The position numbers and the translations under genes were made by a program. DNA of 64,000 nt from Saprospiraceae bacterium (GTDB lineage Bacteria; Bacteroidota; Bacteroidia; Chitinophagales; Saprospiraceae): the NCBI GenBank assembly GCA_016716185.1, contig JADJWV010000002.1, forward strand, positions 2,146,501-2,210,500. Reading direction: 5' to 3'. The notes beneath the pieces are model-generated. The model saw only the letters and a program-made list of their open reading frames with translations, was not told the DNA's origin and did no database searches. Shown here one piece after another: positions 44,380 to 53,529 of the stretch. The stretch's first letter is position 1. Each line of letters begins with the position of its first letter.

Positions 44380-47300
44380 TTACCTAAGCAAGGTAATATC
44401 TCCCCTGTAAACCGTCGTGCTTCCGTCCTGAAAAACCACTTCCGCAACATACACATAGACACCCGGATTCATCAGATCGCCGTTGTTTCCGAACCTACCA
44501 TTCCAGATACTCATTCGCTCTCCATTCCTTGGAGGGTTTTCAATGGAACTCACCATATTGCCCCAGCGATCAAAGATTCGGGCATATTTGATGGCTTCAA
44601 TTCCCGGACCCATAAACACTTCAAAGGCATCGTTGATGTTGTCGCCGTTAGGTGAAAATACATTGGGTGCATAAAATCTTCGTGTACTTCTCACCACTAT
44701 GGTGATCTGATCGCTGACCTGGCAGCCATCTTCATCGATAACGGTAAGGGTGTATAACGTGGTTCTGCCCGGGCTCACAAACGATATTGTACTGCCCGGA
44801 TTAGAAACTGAATTCGATGGGCTCCAGATGATGGTGTCTATGACACCTGAATTCAATAAATTTCCATCCAATAATATACTATCACCGAGTTGAATGGTGT
44901 CAAAATCTCTTCCAAAATTTAAATTGATCAGATTGGTCGGATTGCTAACGATAATGCTTGTATCCTTAAAGCAATTGTTTTTATCATAAACGCGAACGGC
45001 ATAATTTCCGGGAAACAAAGGCACCTGTTGACCTATATTCACGGGTGCGCCATTATTAATTGTAAACCGGTAGGTGGCTCCTGATCCTCCCGACGCTTGT
45101 ATTATTGAAAATAAAACCTGGTCATCTACACACCTCGGTGTATCGGGTGGAGACATCACAAATTGAATAGGAGGTGGTTCGGACACTGTATAACTCACTG
45201 TTCCGGTACAATTTTTTGAATCGGTCACGGTTAAGAAATAGGTTCCCGCAGCCAGATTGGTAACTATTGAATCCTGACTATTCACAGGCGACCATCTGAA
45301 ACTTCCTTTCCCTCCGTTGCCTCCTGTCCATGCGGTGCTGATCCTTCCGTCCTGGCTTCCCGGGCAGCTTACATCCAGAGTCGAGCCGGCTATGATATCA
45401 ACTCTGATAGAGTCGGGCTGCCTCAACCTAACAGAATCGAGATGGACACAATTTTTTGAATCGACAATGTTTACATAATACATACCATCTCCTAGATTGG
45501 AAATGGTTGGAGCACTGATTGCCGGATTGATCCAGTTGTATTGATAAGGACCTGTACCTCCTTTAGCCCGGATGCTAATTTGTCCATCGTTGGAATTGTA
45601 ACATCTTGGTGCTGTGATTGAAAGAAAATTGCTGTCAATCGTGATAGGCACAGCTTCAGGTACATCAAACAACACGGTGTCGGCACAAAAACCACAAGTC
45701 GCTATGACAAACTGTTGTCCCGAACATAAAAGGTTTGCGGTATCGCGATTCCGGAATACCTGTTCACCCGAGGACCAGGTCAACGAAACAAACGTATCGG
45801 TACAAGCGGTTGTAACGATCGCAGTAGCATCACAGGTTCCGGGAGTTGAGCAACTTGGTGCAGAAATGGTGGAAATATTAATTCCAATGGCAGGCGGTTC
45901 TGATAAAGTGAAACAGGTATCCAATGGAGGACAATTCCCAAAATCATCGATGCGAACGCAATGTCTTCCGGCTTTGAGATTGGTGTTGTTGGGGGTTTGA
46001 ACACCATTGTCCCATAAATAAGTATATGGGCCTTGCCCTCCTGCAATATTGATGACAATGAATCCATCGGAATTGCCATTACAACGAGGATCCCGGGTCA
46101 CAGCAGAAGCGACCCGCAATGCGTTGCCCTGTGGTAATATGTTGACGGAAGCACTATCGACGCAACCATTTCCATCCGTAATGGTCACCGAATAACTGCC
46201 ATCCCTGATATTGATCAGATTTCTGGTTATATCTCCCGTGCTCCAACGAAAATTTACATTGGGGTGACTTCCCGGTGTAAAAAATAAATTTGCACTTCCC
46301 GTTGTATCTCCGGAACAATTGGGTCCAAATGTGATAATGCTGTCAATATTCGGAGGAAAAGGCTGTGTGATGGTATATTCCCGGGTTAACGAACAACCGT
46401 TAGCATCGGTCAGGGTAACGGTATAAACACCCTGACTTAAATTGGTAACTCTACCTCCCATGGCCATGTGGCTCCAGTTGAATTGATAGCCAGGAGTGCC
46501 CCCAAAACCCCGGATATCGATATATGCATCATTTCCTGGCGAACAACTGGCCGTAGTATCTACATCGTTTTCAATAATTTCCAGCAAATTGGGTTGGGTT
46601 AAAACGATGGTGTCAAATCTTTTACAACCACTGGTATCCGTGATCTCCAAAAAATAAGTACCTGCCTTTAACAGCGGACTTGTATATCTATCTACCCCGT
46701 TTACTCCACCGAAAATGGTGTTGTTGTTTTGATCCGTCAAACGGAATGCGAGCGGTATGTTGAGGGTGCCGTTTGACCTGACAAATGAATGAATAATACC
46801 TGTTGAATCGCCAAAACAATCAATGCTATCAATGACGATACTATCGAGTAACACTCCGCCGTAGGGTATGTCAAAAAAAACCGTATCCATACAGCCTCTT
46901 GAATCCTGAATGATCACAAACTGCTGTCCCGATAAACGGAAGTTGTATGAAGTTGTATCTGAAGTATTGGCGGCCACATTCTGGCTCCAAAAATAATCGT
47001 ATAGTCCACCGGGATAAGGATTGCCCCCAAAAGCTCTGGCAACAGCTGCACCATCGTCTGTGCACGATGCATCTTTGAGTATCTCCACTTGTGAAGTAAT
47101 GGTATCTGCAAATAATTTAAAAGTTTCAGTAGCCAGACATCCTGCAGAATCTCTCACAGTTACCGTATAATCCCCTACGCAAAGTCTTCTGAGGGTCGTC
47201 AGACCAAAGTCGCCTGTGGGTCTCCAACCAATGGTCATATTCCCGACGCCTCCTGTGATCCGGATGTTGATCTCACCATCGCAGGTATTCCAGCAGGTAG

Positions 47301-48111
47301 GCTGCCTGATCCCATTTGGAAAAATGGCAATGGGAGTCCCCATTCCAACTACAACCATGAGGATGGTGTCCTTCCCTGTGGCATCTTTTACATGTATTTC
47401 GTATGTTCCGGGAAAGAGGTTGTTGTAAACCACACAATCGCCGCTTTTAGCAAGGGTATCCGATTGGGGAGGAGCTATTCTATCGACAATATAGGGCGAA
47501 GTCCCTCCAAATGGTTTGATGGTAATACTCCCGCTGTTGGTAACCGTTCCGCAGGAATAACTGAGCACACAAAGGCTTGTAGGCTCGCCGATACAGATGT
47601 CATTGTCGGGAATATTAATTTCTTCCACACAATATTCATCGGCATTACAATCCAGTACTTCGGTGGGCACCGGACTTCTGTCAAAAAAAGAAACTTTGGT
47701 ACAACTCCCCGGTTCCCCAATGAGCTTGAATTTGATCATGATCAGCGTATCTCCATCAATCAATCCATCGCAATCTGAATTTGGGTTGGCCCATAAAAAT
47801 CTTACGATCTTCCGGATGGTGTCAAAATTGATATTGGTGTTGGGATCCAGCCCAACGAGCTTGGTTGTTGCCCACTTATCTACCGGCATGATTACCTGAG
47901 GATCATAGCTCAATGCAAATTGGGCTGAAAGAATCGTATCAAAGTTGTACACGCGAACTGGAACCCAGATGCAGTCCCCTTTCGGGGCATTACCCCCAAT
48001 GATGTCAAATTGGACACAGTTGTTTTGAGCATGAAGATGGATATCTGCAGAGAAGATAAAATAAAGGGCAAAAAAAATGTACAGGCGTTTACATAGTATT
48101 CCGGGTCTCAT
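44380..48111 (-). CDS. Giant SprB-repeat surface adhesin with T9SS type B sorting domain
   Basis: 1243 residues. A signal peptide (about 12-28) is followed by a cohesin-like or similar beta-sandwich domain (about 32-165; CIWVPVRVYNFDTILSAQFALSYDP). About ten SprB-type repeats of 70-90 residues come next, each with phrases like CFGDSTGI, GGTGPYQYNW, NLGDGMYYVNIVDSKNC and GTYFLTVTDSKNC. A PKD-like region follows, then the CHU_C type B domain (FYAPNVFSPNGDNINDAFEVF ending GDITLLR). SprB-like proteins are T9SS-exported adhesins, mobile in gliding relatives. The role here could be adhesion or gliding. A TATCTTTG motif lies 20 bp upstream. Confidence 0.92.
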   Translation of the reverse strand: MRPGILCKRLYIFFALYFIFSADIHLHAQNNCVQFDIIGGNAPKGDCIWVPVRVYNFDTILSAQFALSYDPQVIMPVDKWATTKLVGLDPNTNINFDTIRKIVRFLWANPNSDCDGLIDGDTLIMIKFKLIGEPGSCTKVSFFDRSPVPTEVLDCNADEYCVEEINIPDNDICIGEPTSLCVLSYSCGTVTNSGSITIKPFGGTSPYIVDRIAPPQSDTLAKSGDCVVYNNLFPGTYEIHVKDATGKDTILMVVVGMGTPIAIFPNGIRQPTCWNTCDGEINIRITGGVGNMTIGWRPTGDFGLTTLRRLCVGDYTVTVRDSAGCLATETFKLFADTITSQVEILKDASCTDDGAAVARAFGGNPYPGGLYDYFWSQNVAANTSDTTSYNFRLSGQQFVIIQDSRGCMDTVFFDIPYGGVLLDSIVIDSIDCFGDSTGIIHSFVRSNGTLNIPLAFRLTDQNNNTIFGGVNGVDRYTSPLLKAGTYFLEITDTSGCKRFDTIVLTQPNLLEIIENDVDTTASCSPGNDAYIDIRGFGGTPGYQFNWSHMAMGGRVTNLSQGVYTVTLTDANGCSLTREYTITQPFPPNIDSIITFGPNCSGDTTGSANLFFTPGSHPNVNFRWSTGDITRNLINIRDGSYSVTITDGNGCVDSASVNILPQGNALRVASAVTRDPRCNGNSDGFIVINIAGGQGPYTYLWDNGVQTPNNTNLKAGRHCVRIDDFGNCPPLDTCFTLSEPPAIGINISTISAPSCSTPGTCDATAIVTTACTDTFVSLTWSSGEQVFRNRDTANLLCSGQQFVIATCGFCADTVLFDVPEAVPITIDSNFLSITAPRCYNSNDGQISIRAKGGTGPYQYNWINPAISAPTISNLGDGMYYVNIVDSKNCVHLDSVRLRQPDSIRVDIIAGSTLDVSCPGSQDGRISTAWTGGNGGKGSFRWSPVNSQDSIVTNLAAGTYFLTVTDSKNCTGTVSYTVSEPPPIQFVMSPPDTPRCVDDQVLFSIIQASGGSGATYRFTINNGAPVNIGQQVPLFPGNYAVRVYDKNNCFKDTSIIVSNPTNLINLNFGRDFDTIQLGDSILLDGNLLNSGVIDTIIWSPSNSVSNPGSTISFVSPGRTTLYTLTVIDEDGCQVSDQITIVVRSTRRFYAPNVFSPNGDNINDAFEVFMGPGIEAIKYARIFDRWGNMVSSIENPPRNGERMSIWNGRFGNNGDLMNPGVYVYVAEVVFQDGSTTVYRGDITLLR

Positions 48112-48131
48112 CTAAACTTCGTTTTAAACCG

Positions 48132-48139
48132 CAAAGATA
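48132..48139 (-). promoter_or_regulatory. Bacteroidota -7 element (TATCTTTG) for the adhesin
   Basis: Minus-strand TATCTTTG 20 bp upstream of the adhesin ATG. Confidence 0.5.
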
Positions 48140-48221
48140 TTAATTAAAATGCTTATATGATAGGCATAGGAAGGCTCATATCACAACGAAAGTTGCAAAT
48201 AAATAGTTTGAAATCCAGCAA

Positions 48222-49472
48222 TTAAGTCAAAAAATCAGGGTTTCCCCTGATAAATATCCGTGAAAACCATGAGTGCCCAAGTGCATATGGAAAATAAGAA
48301 AGCTCGCTGGCAGCATGGGTAAGTATCAGATTTGCAAGTTTTCCTACGGCAATGCTGCCCACTTCATCCTGAATATCGAGATTGACAGCAGGATTGATGG
48401 TCAGGGCATTCAGAGCTTCCTCTGGAAGCATTTTCATCTGGTTGCAGGCCAGTCCCCATACCAAAGAAAGATCGAAATTGGGGGAAGTGCCGGGATTGAA
48501 ATCCGAAGCCAGGATCACTCCAAGCCCTTTATCTATCATTGCTCTGGCCGGAGGATATTCCTGATTCATAAAAAACGCAGCAAATGGCAATAGAACCGGA
48601 TGGGTTGATGCATCACGCAGCATTCCCATTTCTTCTTCATTGCAAACTTCGAGATGATCCACACTGACTGACTTGTGCTTTAAAGCCAGCGGTATTCCCC
48701 CACTATGGGTAAACTGGTTGGTGTGAATTCTCGAAGGAATACCCCGTTTTCCTGCGGCTTCCAGGACCTGGTCTGCTTCCTCCGGAGTATAAAATCCGCG
48801 TTCGCAAAACACATCGCAATAATCTGCGAGTCCTTCTTCCGCAATTCTCGGCAACATTTCATCTACGATGATGCGGATGTAAGCCTGGTGATCGTTTTTA
48901 TATTCAGCCGGAAACGCATGTGCTCCCAGAAAGGTTGATTTTACAGGAATTTGAGCTGTTTCTTTCAATCTCCTGATGACCCGCAGCATTTTTAATTCGC
49001 TCTCTACGTCCAAACCATAGCCGCTTTTAATCTCTATGGCTCCTGTTCCCCGCTTCATTGCATTTTTCAAACGCACCCCTGAACGCTCGAATAATTCGTC
49101 TTCCGTTAAAGCACGAAGTTTTGAAGTGGAATTCAGAATTCCACCACCTTTTGCAGCAATTTCGAGATAGGTGAGGCCTTTGATCCGGTCTTCGTACTCC
49201 CGGTTTCGCCACTCGGCAAAAACCAGGTGTGTATGGCAGTCGACAAAACTTGGAAAAACCCAGCCGCCCTGTGCATCGACCACTTCCTTGATACCGGATG
49301 GGGCATCCTGGTTTGGACCAAAGGCGGCAATTTTTTCATTCTCAATCAGCAAGTAAGCGTTTTGCAAACAGGGAAGATCCGTCATTTGCCTGCCTGCACG
49401 ATAAAAACCCTGGCCGACATCAGTCTGTACCAGGGTATGAATATTTTTAATGAGTATGGATCTTGGACTCAT
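48222..49472 (-). CDS. hutI: Imidazolonepropionase
   Basis: 416 residues. Amidohydrolase that opens the ring of imidazolone-5-propionate in histidine degradation. Metal motif DCHTHLVFAEWRNREYEDRIKG, GGGILNSTSKLR, EIKSGYGLD, the His in THSGGIPLAL, SVDHLEVC and the Asp in LASDFNPGTSPN are all present, and length is typical. Other hut genes are not in the window, so the pathway must be completed elsewhere. A TACATTTG motif inside the 3' end of the upstream thioredoxin gene could drive it. Confidence 0.95.
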   Translation of the reverse strand: MSPRSILIKNIHTLVQTDVGQGFYRAGRQMTDLPCLQNAYLLIENEKIAAFGPNQDAPSGIKEVVDAQGGWVFPSFVDCHTHLVFAEWRNREYEDRIKGLTYLEIAAKGGGILNSTSKLRALTEDELFERSGVRLKNAMKRGTGAIEIKSGYGLDVESELKMLRVIRRLKETAQIPVKSTFLGAHAFPAEYKNDHQAYIRIIVDEMLPRIAEEGLADYCDVFCERGFYTPEEADQVLEAAGKRGIPSRIHTNQFTHSGGIPLALKHKSVSVDHLEVCNEEEMGMLRDASTHPVLLPFAAFFMNQEYPPARAMIDKGLGVILASDFNPGTSPNFDLSLVWGLACNQMKMLPEEALNALTINPAVNLDIQDEVGSIAVGKLANLILTHAASELSYFPYALGHSWFSRIFIRGNPDFLT

Positions 49473-49489
49473 CTGTGAACAGCATTAGT

Positions 49490-50329
49490 TTAGCGAACAA
49501 ATGTAAGTTTGTTGTCGACAACGACCGAATTCAGATTTTGGCGTTGTAGAAAATCCTGAAAAAGTTTCGCTTCCTCCTGGGTTTCAAACTGACCTGCGAT
49601 CACCTTAAATAATTTTTTATCCTTACGGGTTTCTTCGGCGATCCGGATATCGATCTGATATTTTTCAATCAAATTCAGGGCAAGAGACTCTGCATTTTCT
49701 TTTTGAGAAAAAACACCGGCCTGAAGAGCAAAGTTGCCTGTTTCATGAATGGATAATCCTACCGTCGTTTCCTGAAAATCTGTTTCGGATTTTTTATTCC
49801 TTGCTGTTTCATCTGCGTTCAGAAACGCTTCCACACCTGCCCATTCATTTGAATGTTCTGAGGCTTGAGTATGAAGGAACGGATTTACATCTGGTTTTGA
49901 TTTTGATTTATTGCCCAGAAATTGGTCGGCTTCCTGTTCAACCCAGGAGATAAATGCTTCGGGGTTGAGACTGTGTTCTTTGCGTGCCAATACCGAACCA
50001 GATGCCCTTTTCAGGACTATAGTCGGCAAAACGCTGACCTGATATTCTCTTTTTAATTCCTTGTTTTGTGGATCATCGATATCCACTTTGTAAATGATTA
50101 CATTTTGTTCCACAAAAGCCTGAACATCGGCATTCCCAAAAACTTCTTTTTCCATAAACCGGCATGGCTGACACCACTTTGCTGTGAACTGTAGCAGCAG
50201 GAGTTTCTTTTCCTGACAAGCTATATGCAGAGCAGCTTTGTAACTGCCTTTAAAGATAACTTTATTGGGATCGGAAGCCTGGAGGTTGAGACTGAGTACG
50301 ATACAAATGAAGGATACTAAATTTTTCAT
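49490..50329 (-). CDS. Thioredoxin-like protein with C-terminal SPOR domain
   Basis: 279 residues from MKNLVSFICIVLSLNLQASD, a signal peptide. The thioredoxin-like domain (about 25-125) has active site FTAKWCQPCRFMEKEVF and the cis-Pro region VSVLPTIVLK, similar to the DsbD-C/thioredoxin_7 group. A Ser/Asn-rich linker (about 145-190) leads to a SPOR domain (about 205-279; FALQAGVFSQKENAESLALNL and FKVIAGQFETQEEAKLF). It likely acts in the periplasm, tethered near septal peptidoglycan by SPOR (inference). The frame extends to 50395, but only the 50329 ATG gives a signal peptide. Confidence 0.9.
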   Translation of the reverse strand: MKNLVSFICIVLSLNLQASDPNKVIFKGSYKAALHIACQEKKLLLLQFTAKWCQPCRFMEKEVFGNADVQAFVEQNVIIYKVDIDDPQNKELKREYQVSVLPTIVLKRASGSVLARKEHSLNPEAFISWVEQEADQFLGNKSKSKPDVNPFLHTQASEHSNEWAGVEAFLNADETARNKKSETDFQETTVGLSIHETGNFALQAGVFSQKENAESLALNLIEKYQIDIRIAEETRKDKKLFKVIAGQFETQEEAKLFQDFLQRQNLNSVVVDNKLTFVR

Positions 50330-50498
50330 GTCGTGAGATTTTGAGTGAATTTGCATATATCCGATAATGCTGCAAGGAACATACCAAAAATTCACATTAC
50401 ATTATTATATATGTTTATTGTGCTGTTTTTCATATATTTACAAGTTATATTTTTTTTTAATATGATAAAGAAATCATGAGATATTCTATTGTCCGTGG

Positions 50499-50506
50499 TA
50501 TATTTG
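50499..50506 (+). promoter_or_regulatory. Bacteroidota -7 element (TATATTTG) for fabH
   Basis: TATATTTG ends 18 bp before the ATG at 50525. It lies inside the frame that would begin at 50489, so 50525 is the better start. Confidence 0.55.
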
Positions 50507-50524
50507 CAGCCTAATATTCAAATC

Positions 50525-51514
50525 ATGGGCTCCATTAAAGCTGCTATCACTGGAATTCAGGGTTATGTTCCCGATTATATACTTACCAATGCCGAACTGG
50601 AAAAAATGGTCGACACGACAGATGAATGGATCACCACAAGAACCGGAGTCAAGGAACGGCACATTCTCAAGGAACCGGGACTTGCAGCTTCAGATATGGG
50701 TAAGATCATCGTCGAAAAATTACTCGAAAAAACAAATACCAAACCCGAAGAAGTTGAGCTGTTAATCTGCTGTACTGTAACCGGCGATATGGTTTTTCCG
50801 GATACGGCCAACACCATCTGTCATAAGGTGGGCATCAAAAATTCCTGGGGATTTGATATCAATGCAGCTTGCTCCGGATTTCTGTACGGTTTGACGACGG
50901 GAGCTAAATTTATCGAAAGTGGAATGCATAAAAAAGTAATCGTCGTGGGCGTGGATAAAATGTCTTCCATCATCGACTACACCGACAGGGCTACCTGTAT
51001 AATTTTTGGCGATGGAGGTGGTGCCGTATTGCTCGAACCCAACAGTGAAGGATTTGGAATCCTGGACAGTTCTTTTCACGGCGATGGTGCAGGCAGGGAA
51101 TTTTTACACATGAAAGCCGGAGGTTCGTTCAAACCACCAAGTCTTGAGACCGTCCAAAATAAAGAACATTATGTTTATCAGGATGGAAAACCTGTGTTCA
51201 AAGCTGCAGTCAATGGTATGGTTGAATCCATCAAAGAAGTTTTGCAAAGAAATCATCTCGAAAAAAATGAAATTGACTGGTTGGTTCCACACCAGGCCAA
51301 TATTCGCATCATCAACAGCGTAGCCGATTTTCTGGAAATGGAAAAATCGAAAGTGATGATCAACATTCACCGGTACGGCAATACAACTTCGGGGACCTTG
51401 CCGCTATGTCTTTGGGATTACGAAAGCCAGCTCAAAAAGGGCGATAAAATATTTCTCAGTGCCTTTGGAGGAGGATTCACCTGGGGAACCACGTATTTGA
51501 AGTGGGCTTACTGA
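50525..51514 (+). CDS. fabH: Beta-ketoacyl-ACP synthase III
   Basis: 329 residues. Condenses an acyl-CoA with malonyl-ACP to begin fatty acid synthesis. Catalytic Cys116 lies in DINAACSGFLYGL, His in LVPHQANIRII and Asn in INIHRYGNTTSGTLPL. TTDEWITTRTGVKERH is the usual N-terminal signature. Length is typical. Followed after 4 bp by a nitronate monooxygenase-like gene, so the pair forms an operon. As a standalone copy without fabD/F/G/acpP it may be housekeeping or one of several paralogues. Confidence 0.95.
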   Translation: MGSIKAAITGIQGYVPDYILTNAELEKMVDTTDEWITTRTGVKERHILKEPGLAASDMGKIIVEKLLEKTNTKPEEVELLICCTVTGDMVFPDTANTICHKVGIKNSWGFDINAACSGFLYGLTTGAKFIESGMHKKVIVVGVDKMSSIIDYTDRATCIIFGDGGGAVLLEPNSEGFGILDSSFHGDGAGREFLHMKAGGSFKPPSLETVQNKEHYVYQDGKPVFKAAVNGMVESIKEVLQRNHLEKNEIDWLVPHQANIRIINSVADFLEMEKSKVMINIHRYGNTTSGTLPLCLWDYESQLKKGDKIFLSAFGGGFTWGTTYLKWAY

Positions 51515-51518
51515 GACG

Positions 51519-52466
51519 ATGAAAGCGCAATCGCTTACAGACTTACTCGACATTCAATATCCCGTCATCATGGCTCCAATGTTTTTGGTGTCGGATATGA
51601 AAATGAGTATAGAAGCTGCCAAAGCGGGAATCGCTGCTTGCATTCCGGCATTAAATTTTCGACGCCATTCAGAACTGATCAGGGCCTTACAATCGATCTC
51701 CATGTCCAATGCCTGCATTGGCATCAATCTGATCGCCAATAAATCCAATTACAAACTGAAAGAACAATTGTCGGCCTGCGTCGATTATAAAGTTCCGTTT
51801 ATCATCAGCTCGCTTGGAAATCCAGAGGAGATCATTAAAAAATGCAGGCCTTATGGAATCAAAGTTTTCTGCGATGTATCAACCATGGAATATGCTGAGA
51901 AAACTGCCAAACTAAATCCAGATGCTCTTATTGCAGTGACTAATAAAGCCGGAGGACATTTGGGCCCCCATGACCCTGAAGTTTTTATACCACAACTACT
52001 ACGCGCATTTCCACACATCCCCATCATCGCTTCCGGCGGAGTGGGAGATTATGCAAGTTTTAATAAAACGATGTCTCTTGGAGTTGCAGGAGTTTCAGCA
52101 GGCACTGTATTTATTGCTTCTCAAGAATCCCCGGTAAGTCAAGAATACAAGCAAGCTTGTGTAGATTATTCTGAAAACGATATTGTGTGCACTACAAAAC
52201 TCAGTGGAATTCCCTGCACGGTTATCAACACCCCTTACGTTCAAAAAACCGGTCAGGAACAAACTGCATTTCAACGTTTTTTAAATCGAAATAAGACGTT
52301 TAAAAAATGGTTCAAACTCTGGGTTTATAAAAGTGGAATGCAAACACTCCAAAAAGCAGCTTTCGACCACACGTATCAGAATGTATGGTGTGCTGGAAAA
52401 AGCATCCGATATGTCCATGAAATCCGGCCGGTTCGTAAGATCGTTCAATCAATCGTAGGGATTTAA
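51519..52466 (+). CDS. Nitronate monooxygenase-like FMN oxidoreductase (NPD family)
   Basis: 315 residues of the TIM-barrel 2-nitropropane dioxygenase family. YPVIMAPMFLVSDM (FMN-binding N-terminus), IGINLIANKSN, TNKAGGHLGPHD, IIASGGVGDYASFNKTMSLGVAGVSAGTVFIAS (phosphate-binding loop). The GGHxG segment carries the family His. Relatives include nitronate monooxygenases and FabK enoyl-ACP reductases; coupling to fabH (4-bp gap) makes a fatty-acid role (FabK-like) worth considering. The C-terminal 60 residues are basic and unusual. Confidence 0.88.
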   Translation: MKAQSLTDLLDIQYPVIMAPMFLVSDMKMSIEAAKAGIAACIPALNFRRHSELIRALQSISMSNACIGINLIANKSNYKLKEQLSACVDYKVPFIISSLGNPEEIIKKCRPYGIKVFCDVSTMEYAEKTAKLNPDALIAVTNKAGGHLGPHDPEVFIPQLLRAFPHIPIIASGGVGDYASFNKTMSLGVAGVSAGTVFIASQESPVSQEYKQACVDYSENDIVCTTKLSGIPCTVINTPYVQKTGQEQTAFQRFLNRNKTFKKWFKLWVYKSGMQTLQKAAFDHTYQNVWCAGKSIRYVHEIRPVRKIVQSIVGI

Positions 52467-52483
52467 AAGAGGGAGAGTCGACT

Positions 52484-52545
52484 ATTTCGACATCCAGACT
52501 TTTTGACATTTTGACTTTTTGTCTTTTTATCTTTTTGATAAAATC
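52484..52545. repeat. TTTCGACA / TTTTTGAC octamer array
   Basis: Array of drifted octamers (atttcgac, ttttgac, tttttgtc) begins 18 bp after the preceding stop and leads into the first 111-bp element. Confidence 0.8.
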
Positions 52546-52656
52546 CTAAATGAAAGATCTGCGCAAATCTGCGAAATCCCCGCCTGACCGAACAAGTTTT
52601 CCATTGTTTTAAAACAAAATATCAGTCGGGCAGGAGCGGGAAATAAATGGAAGAGG
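52546..52656 (+). repeat. 111-bp composite repeat, copy 1
   Basis: Starts ctaaatgaaagatctgcg and ends aaatggaagagg. It holds the inner imperfect palindrome CCCGCCTGACCGA ... TCGGGCAGGAGCGGG. It differs from copies 2 and 3 at one position seen. Confidence 0.9.
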
Positions 52657-52910
52657 TTTTTCGACTTTTCGACATTTCGATATTTCGACACTTCGGGATT
52701 TTGACTTTTTGTCCCGATAAAATAAATCTAACTATTTCATTTCCTATGAATCATGTCATTTTATCGGGATTTCGACTTTTTGACTTTTCGAAGTTTCGAC
52801 TTTTCGAAGTTTCGACTTTTCGACTTTTCGATATTTCGACTTTTCGATATTTCGATATTTCGACACTTCGGGATTTTGACTTTTCGACTTTTTGACTTTT
52901 TGATAAAAAC
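52657..52910. repeat. Octamer arrays around a 58-bp palindrome-ended element (52712-52769)
   Basis: Tandem tttcgaca/ttttcgac/tttcgaag units fill both sides of a subtype 1 58-bp element with arms TCCCGATAAAAT and ATTTTATCGGGA at 52712-52769. The right array (about 52770-52900) has roughly 15 units. Confidence 0.85.
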
Positions 52911-53021
52911 CTAAATGAAAGATCTGCGCAAATCTGCGAAATCCCCGCCTGACCGAACAAGTTTTCCATTATTTTAAAACAAAATATCAGTCGGGCAGGA
53001 GCGGGAAATAAATGGAAGAGG
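52911..53021 (+). repeat. 111-bp composite repeat, copy 2
   Basis: As far as read by eye, identical over 111 bp to copy 3. Confidence 0.9.
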
Positions 53022-53100
53022 TTTTTCGACTTTTCGACATTTCGGGATTTCGACACTTCGAGATTTTGACTTTTTGTCTTTTTGTCTTTTTGATAAAAAC

Positions 53101-53211
53101 CTAAATGAAAGATCTGCGCAAATCTGCGAAATCCCCGCCTGACCGAACAAGTTTTCCATTATTTTAAAACAAAATATCAGTCGGGCAGGAGCGGGAAATA
53201 AATGGAAGAGG
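53101..53211 (+). repeat. 111-bp composite repeat, copy 3
   Basis: Identical to copy 2 by eye. The 79-bp spacer between them is an octamer array. Confidence 0.9.
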
Positions 53212-53299
53212 TTTTTTCGACAATTAGAAGTTTCGACTTTTTAACTTTTTGACTTTTCGATATTTCGACTTTTTGACTTTTCGAAGTTTCGATTATAAA

Positions 53300-53410
53300 C
53301 TAAATGAAAGATCTGCGTAAATCTGCGAAATCCCCGCCTGACCGAACAAGTTTTCCATTATTTTAAAACAAAATATCAGTCGGGCAGGAGTGGGAAATAA
53401 ATGGAAGAGG
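53300..53410 (+). repeat. 111-bp composite repeat, copy 4
   Basis: Differs from copies 2-3 at two positions seen (gcgtaaatc, gagtggg). It is preceded by an octamer array. Confidence 0.9.
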
Positions 53411-53429
53411 CTTTCGACCCGAGATTTCG

Positions 53430-53480
53430 TCCTAATAAAGTATAGGGAATTATTTCTTTACTAAAATATTATGAAATATT
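53430..53480. repeat. Decayed 58-bp element (subtype 2)
   Basis: Its centre (gaattatttctttactaaaatattatg) matches the subtype 2 copy at 38435-38492, but the arms have drifted. It ends 50 bp before the subtilase stop codon. Confidence 0.65.
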
Positions 53481-53529
53481 TTAAAAGCTGATGCCTTCTT
53501 CCCTTTGAGCATTTTGCTACCCGCTTTGC

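Noticed and set aside
52484..53428. CRISPR-like array
   Set aside because: The repeats are 111 bp and the spacers are themselves low-complexity octamers of uneven length; no cas genes are present.
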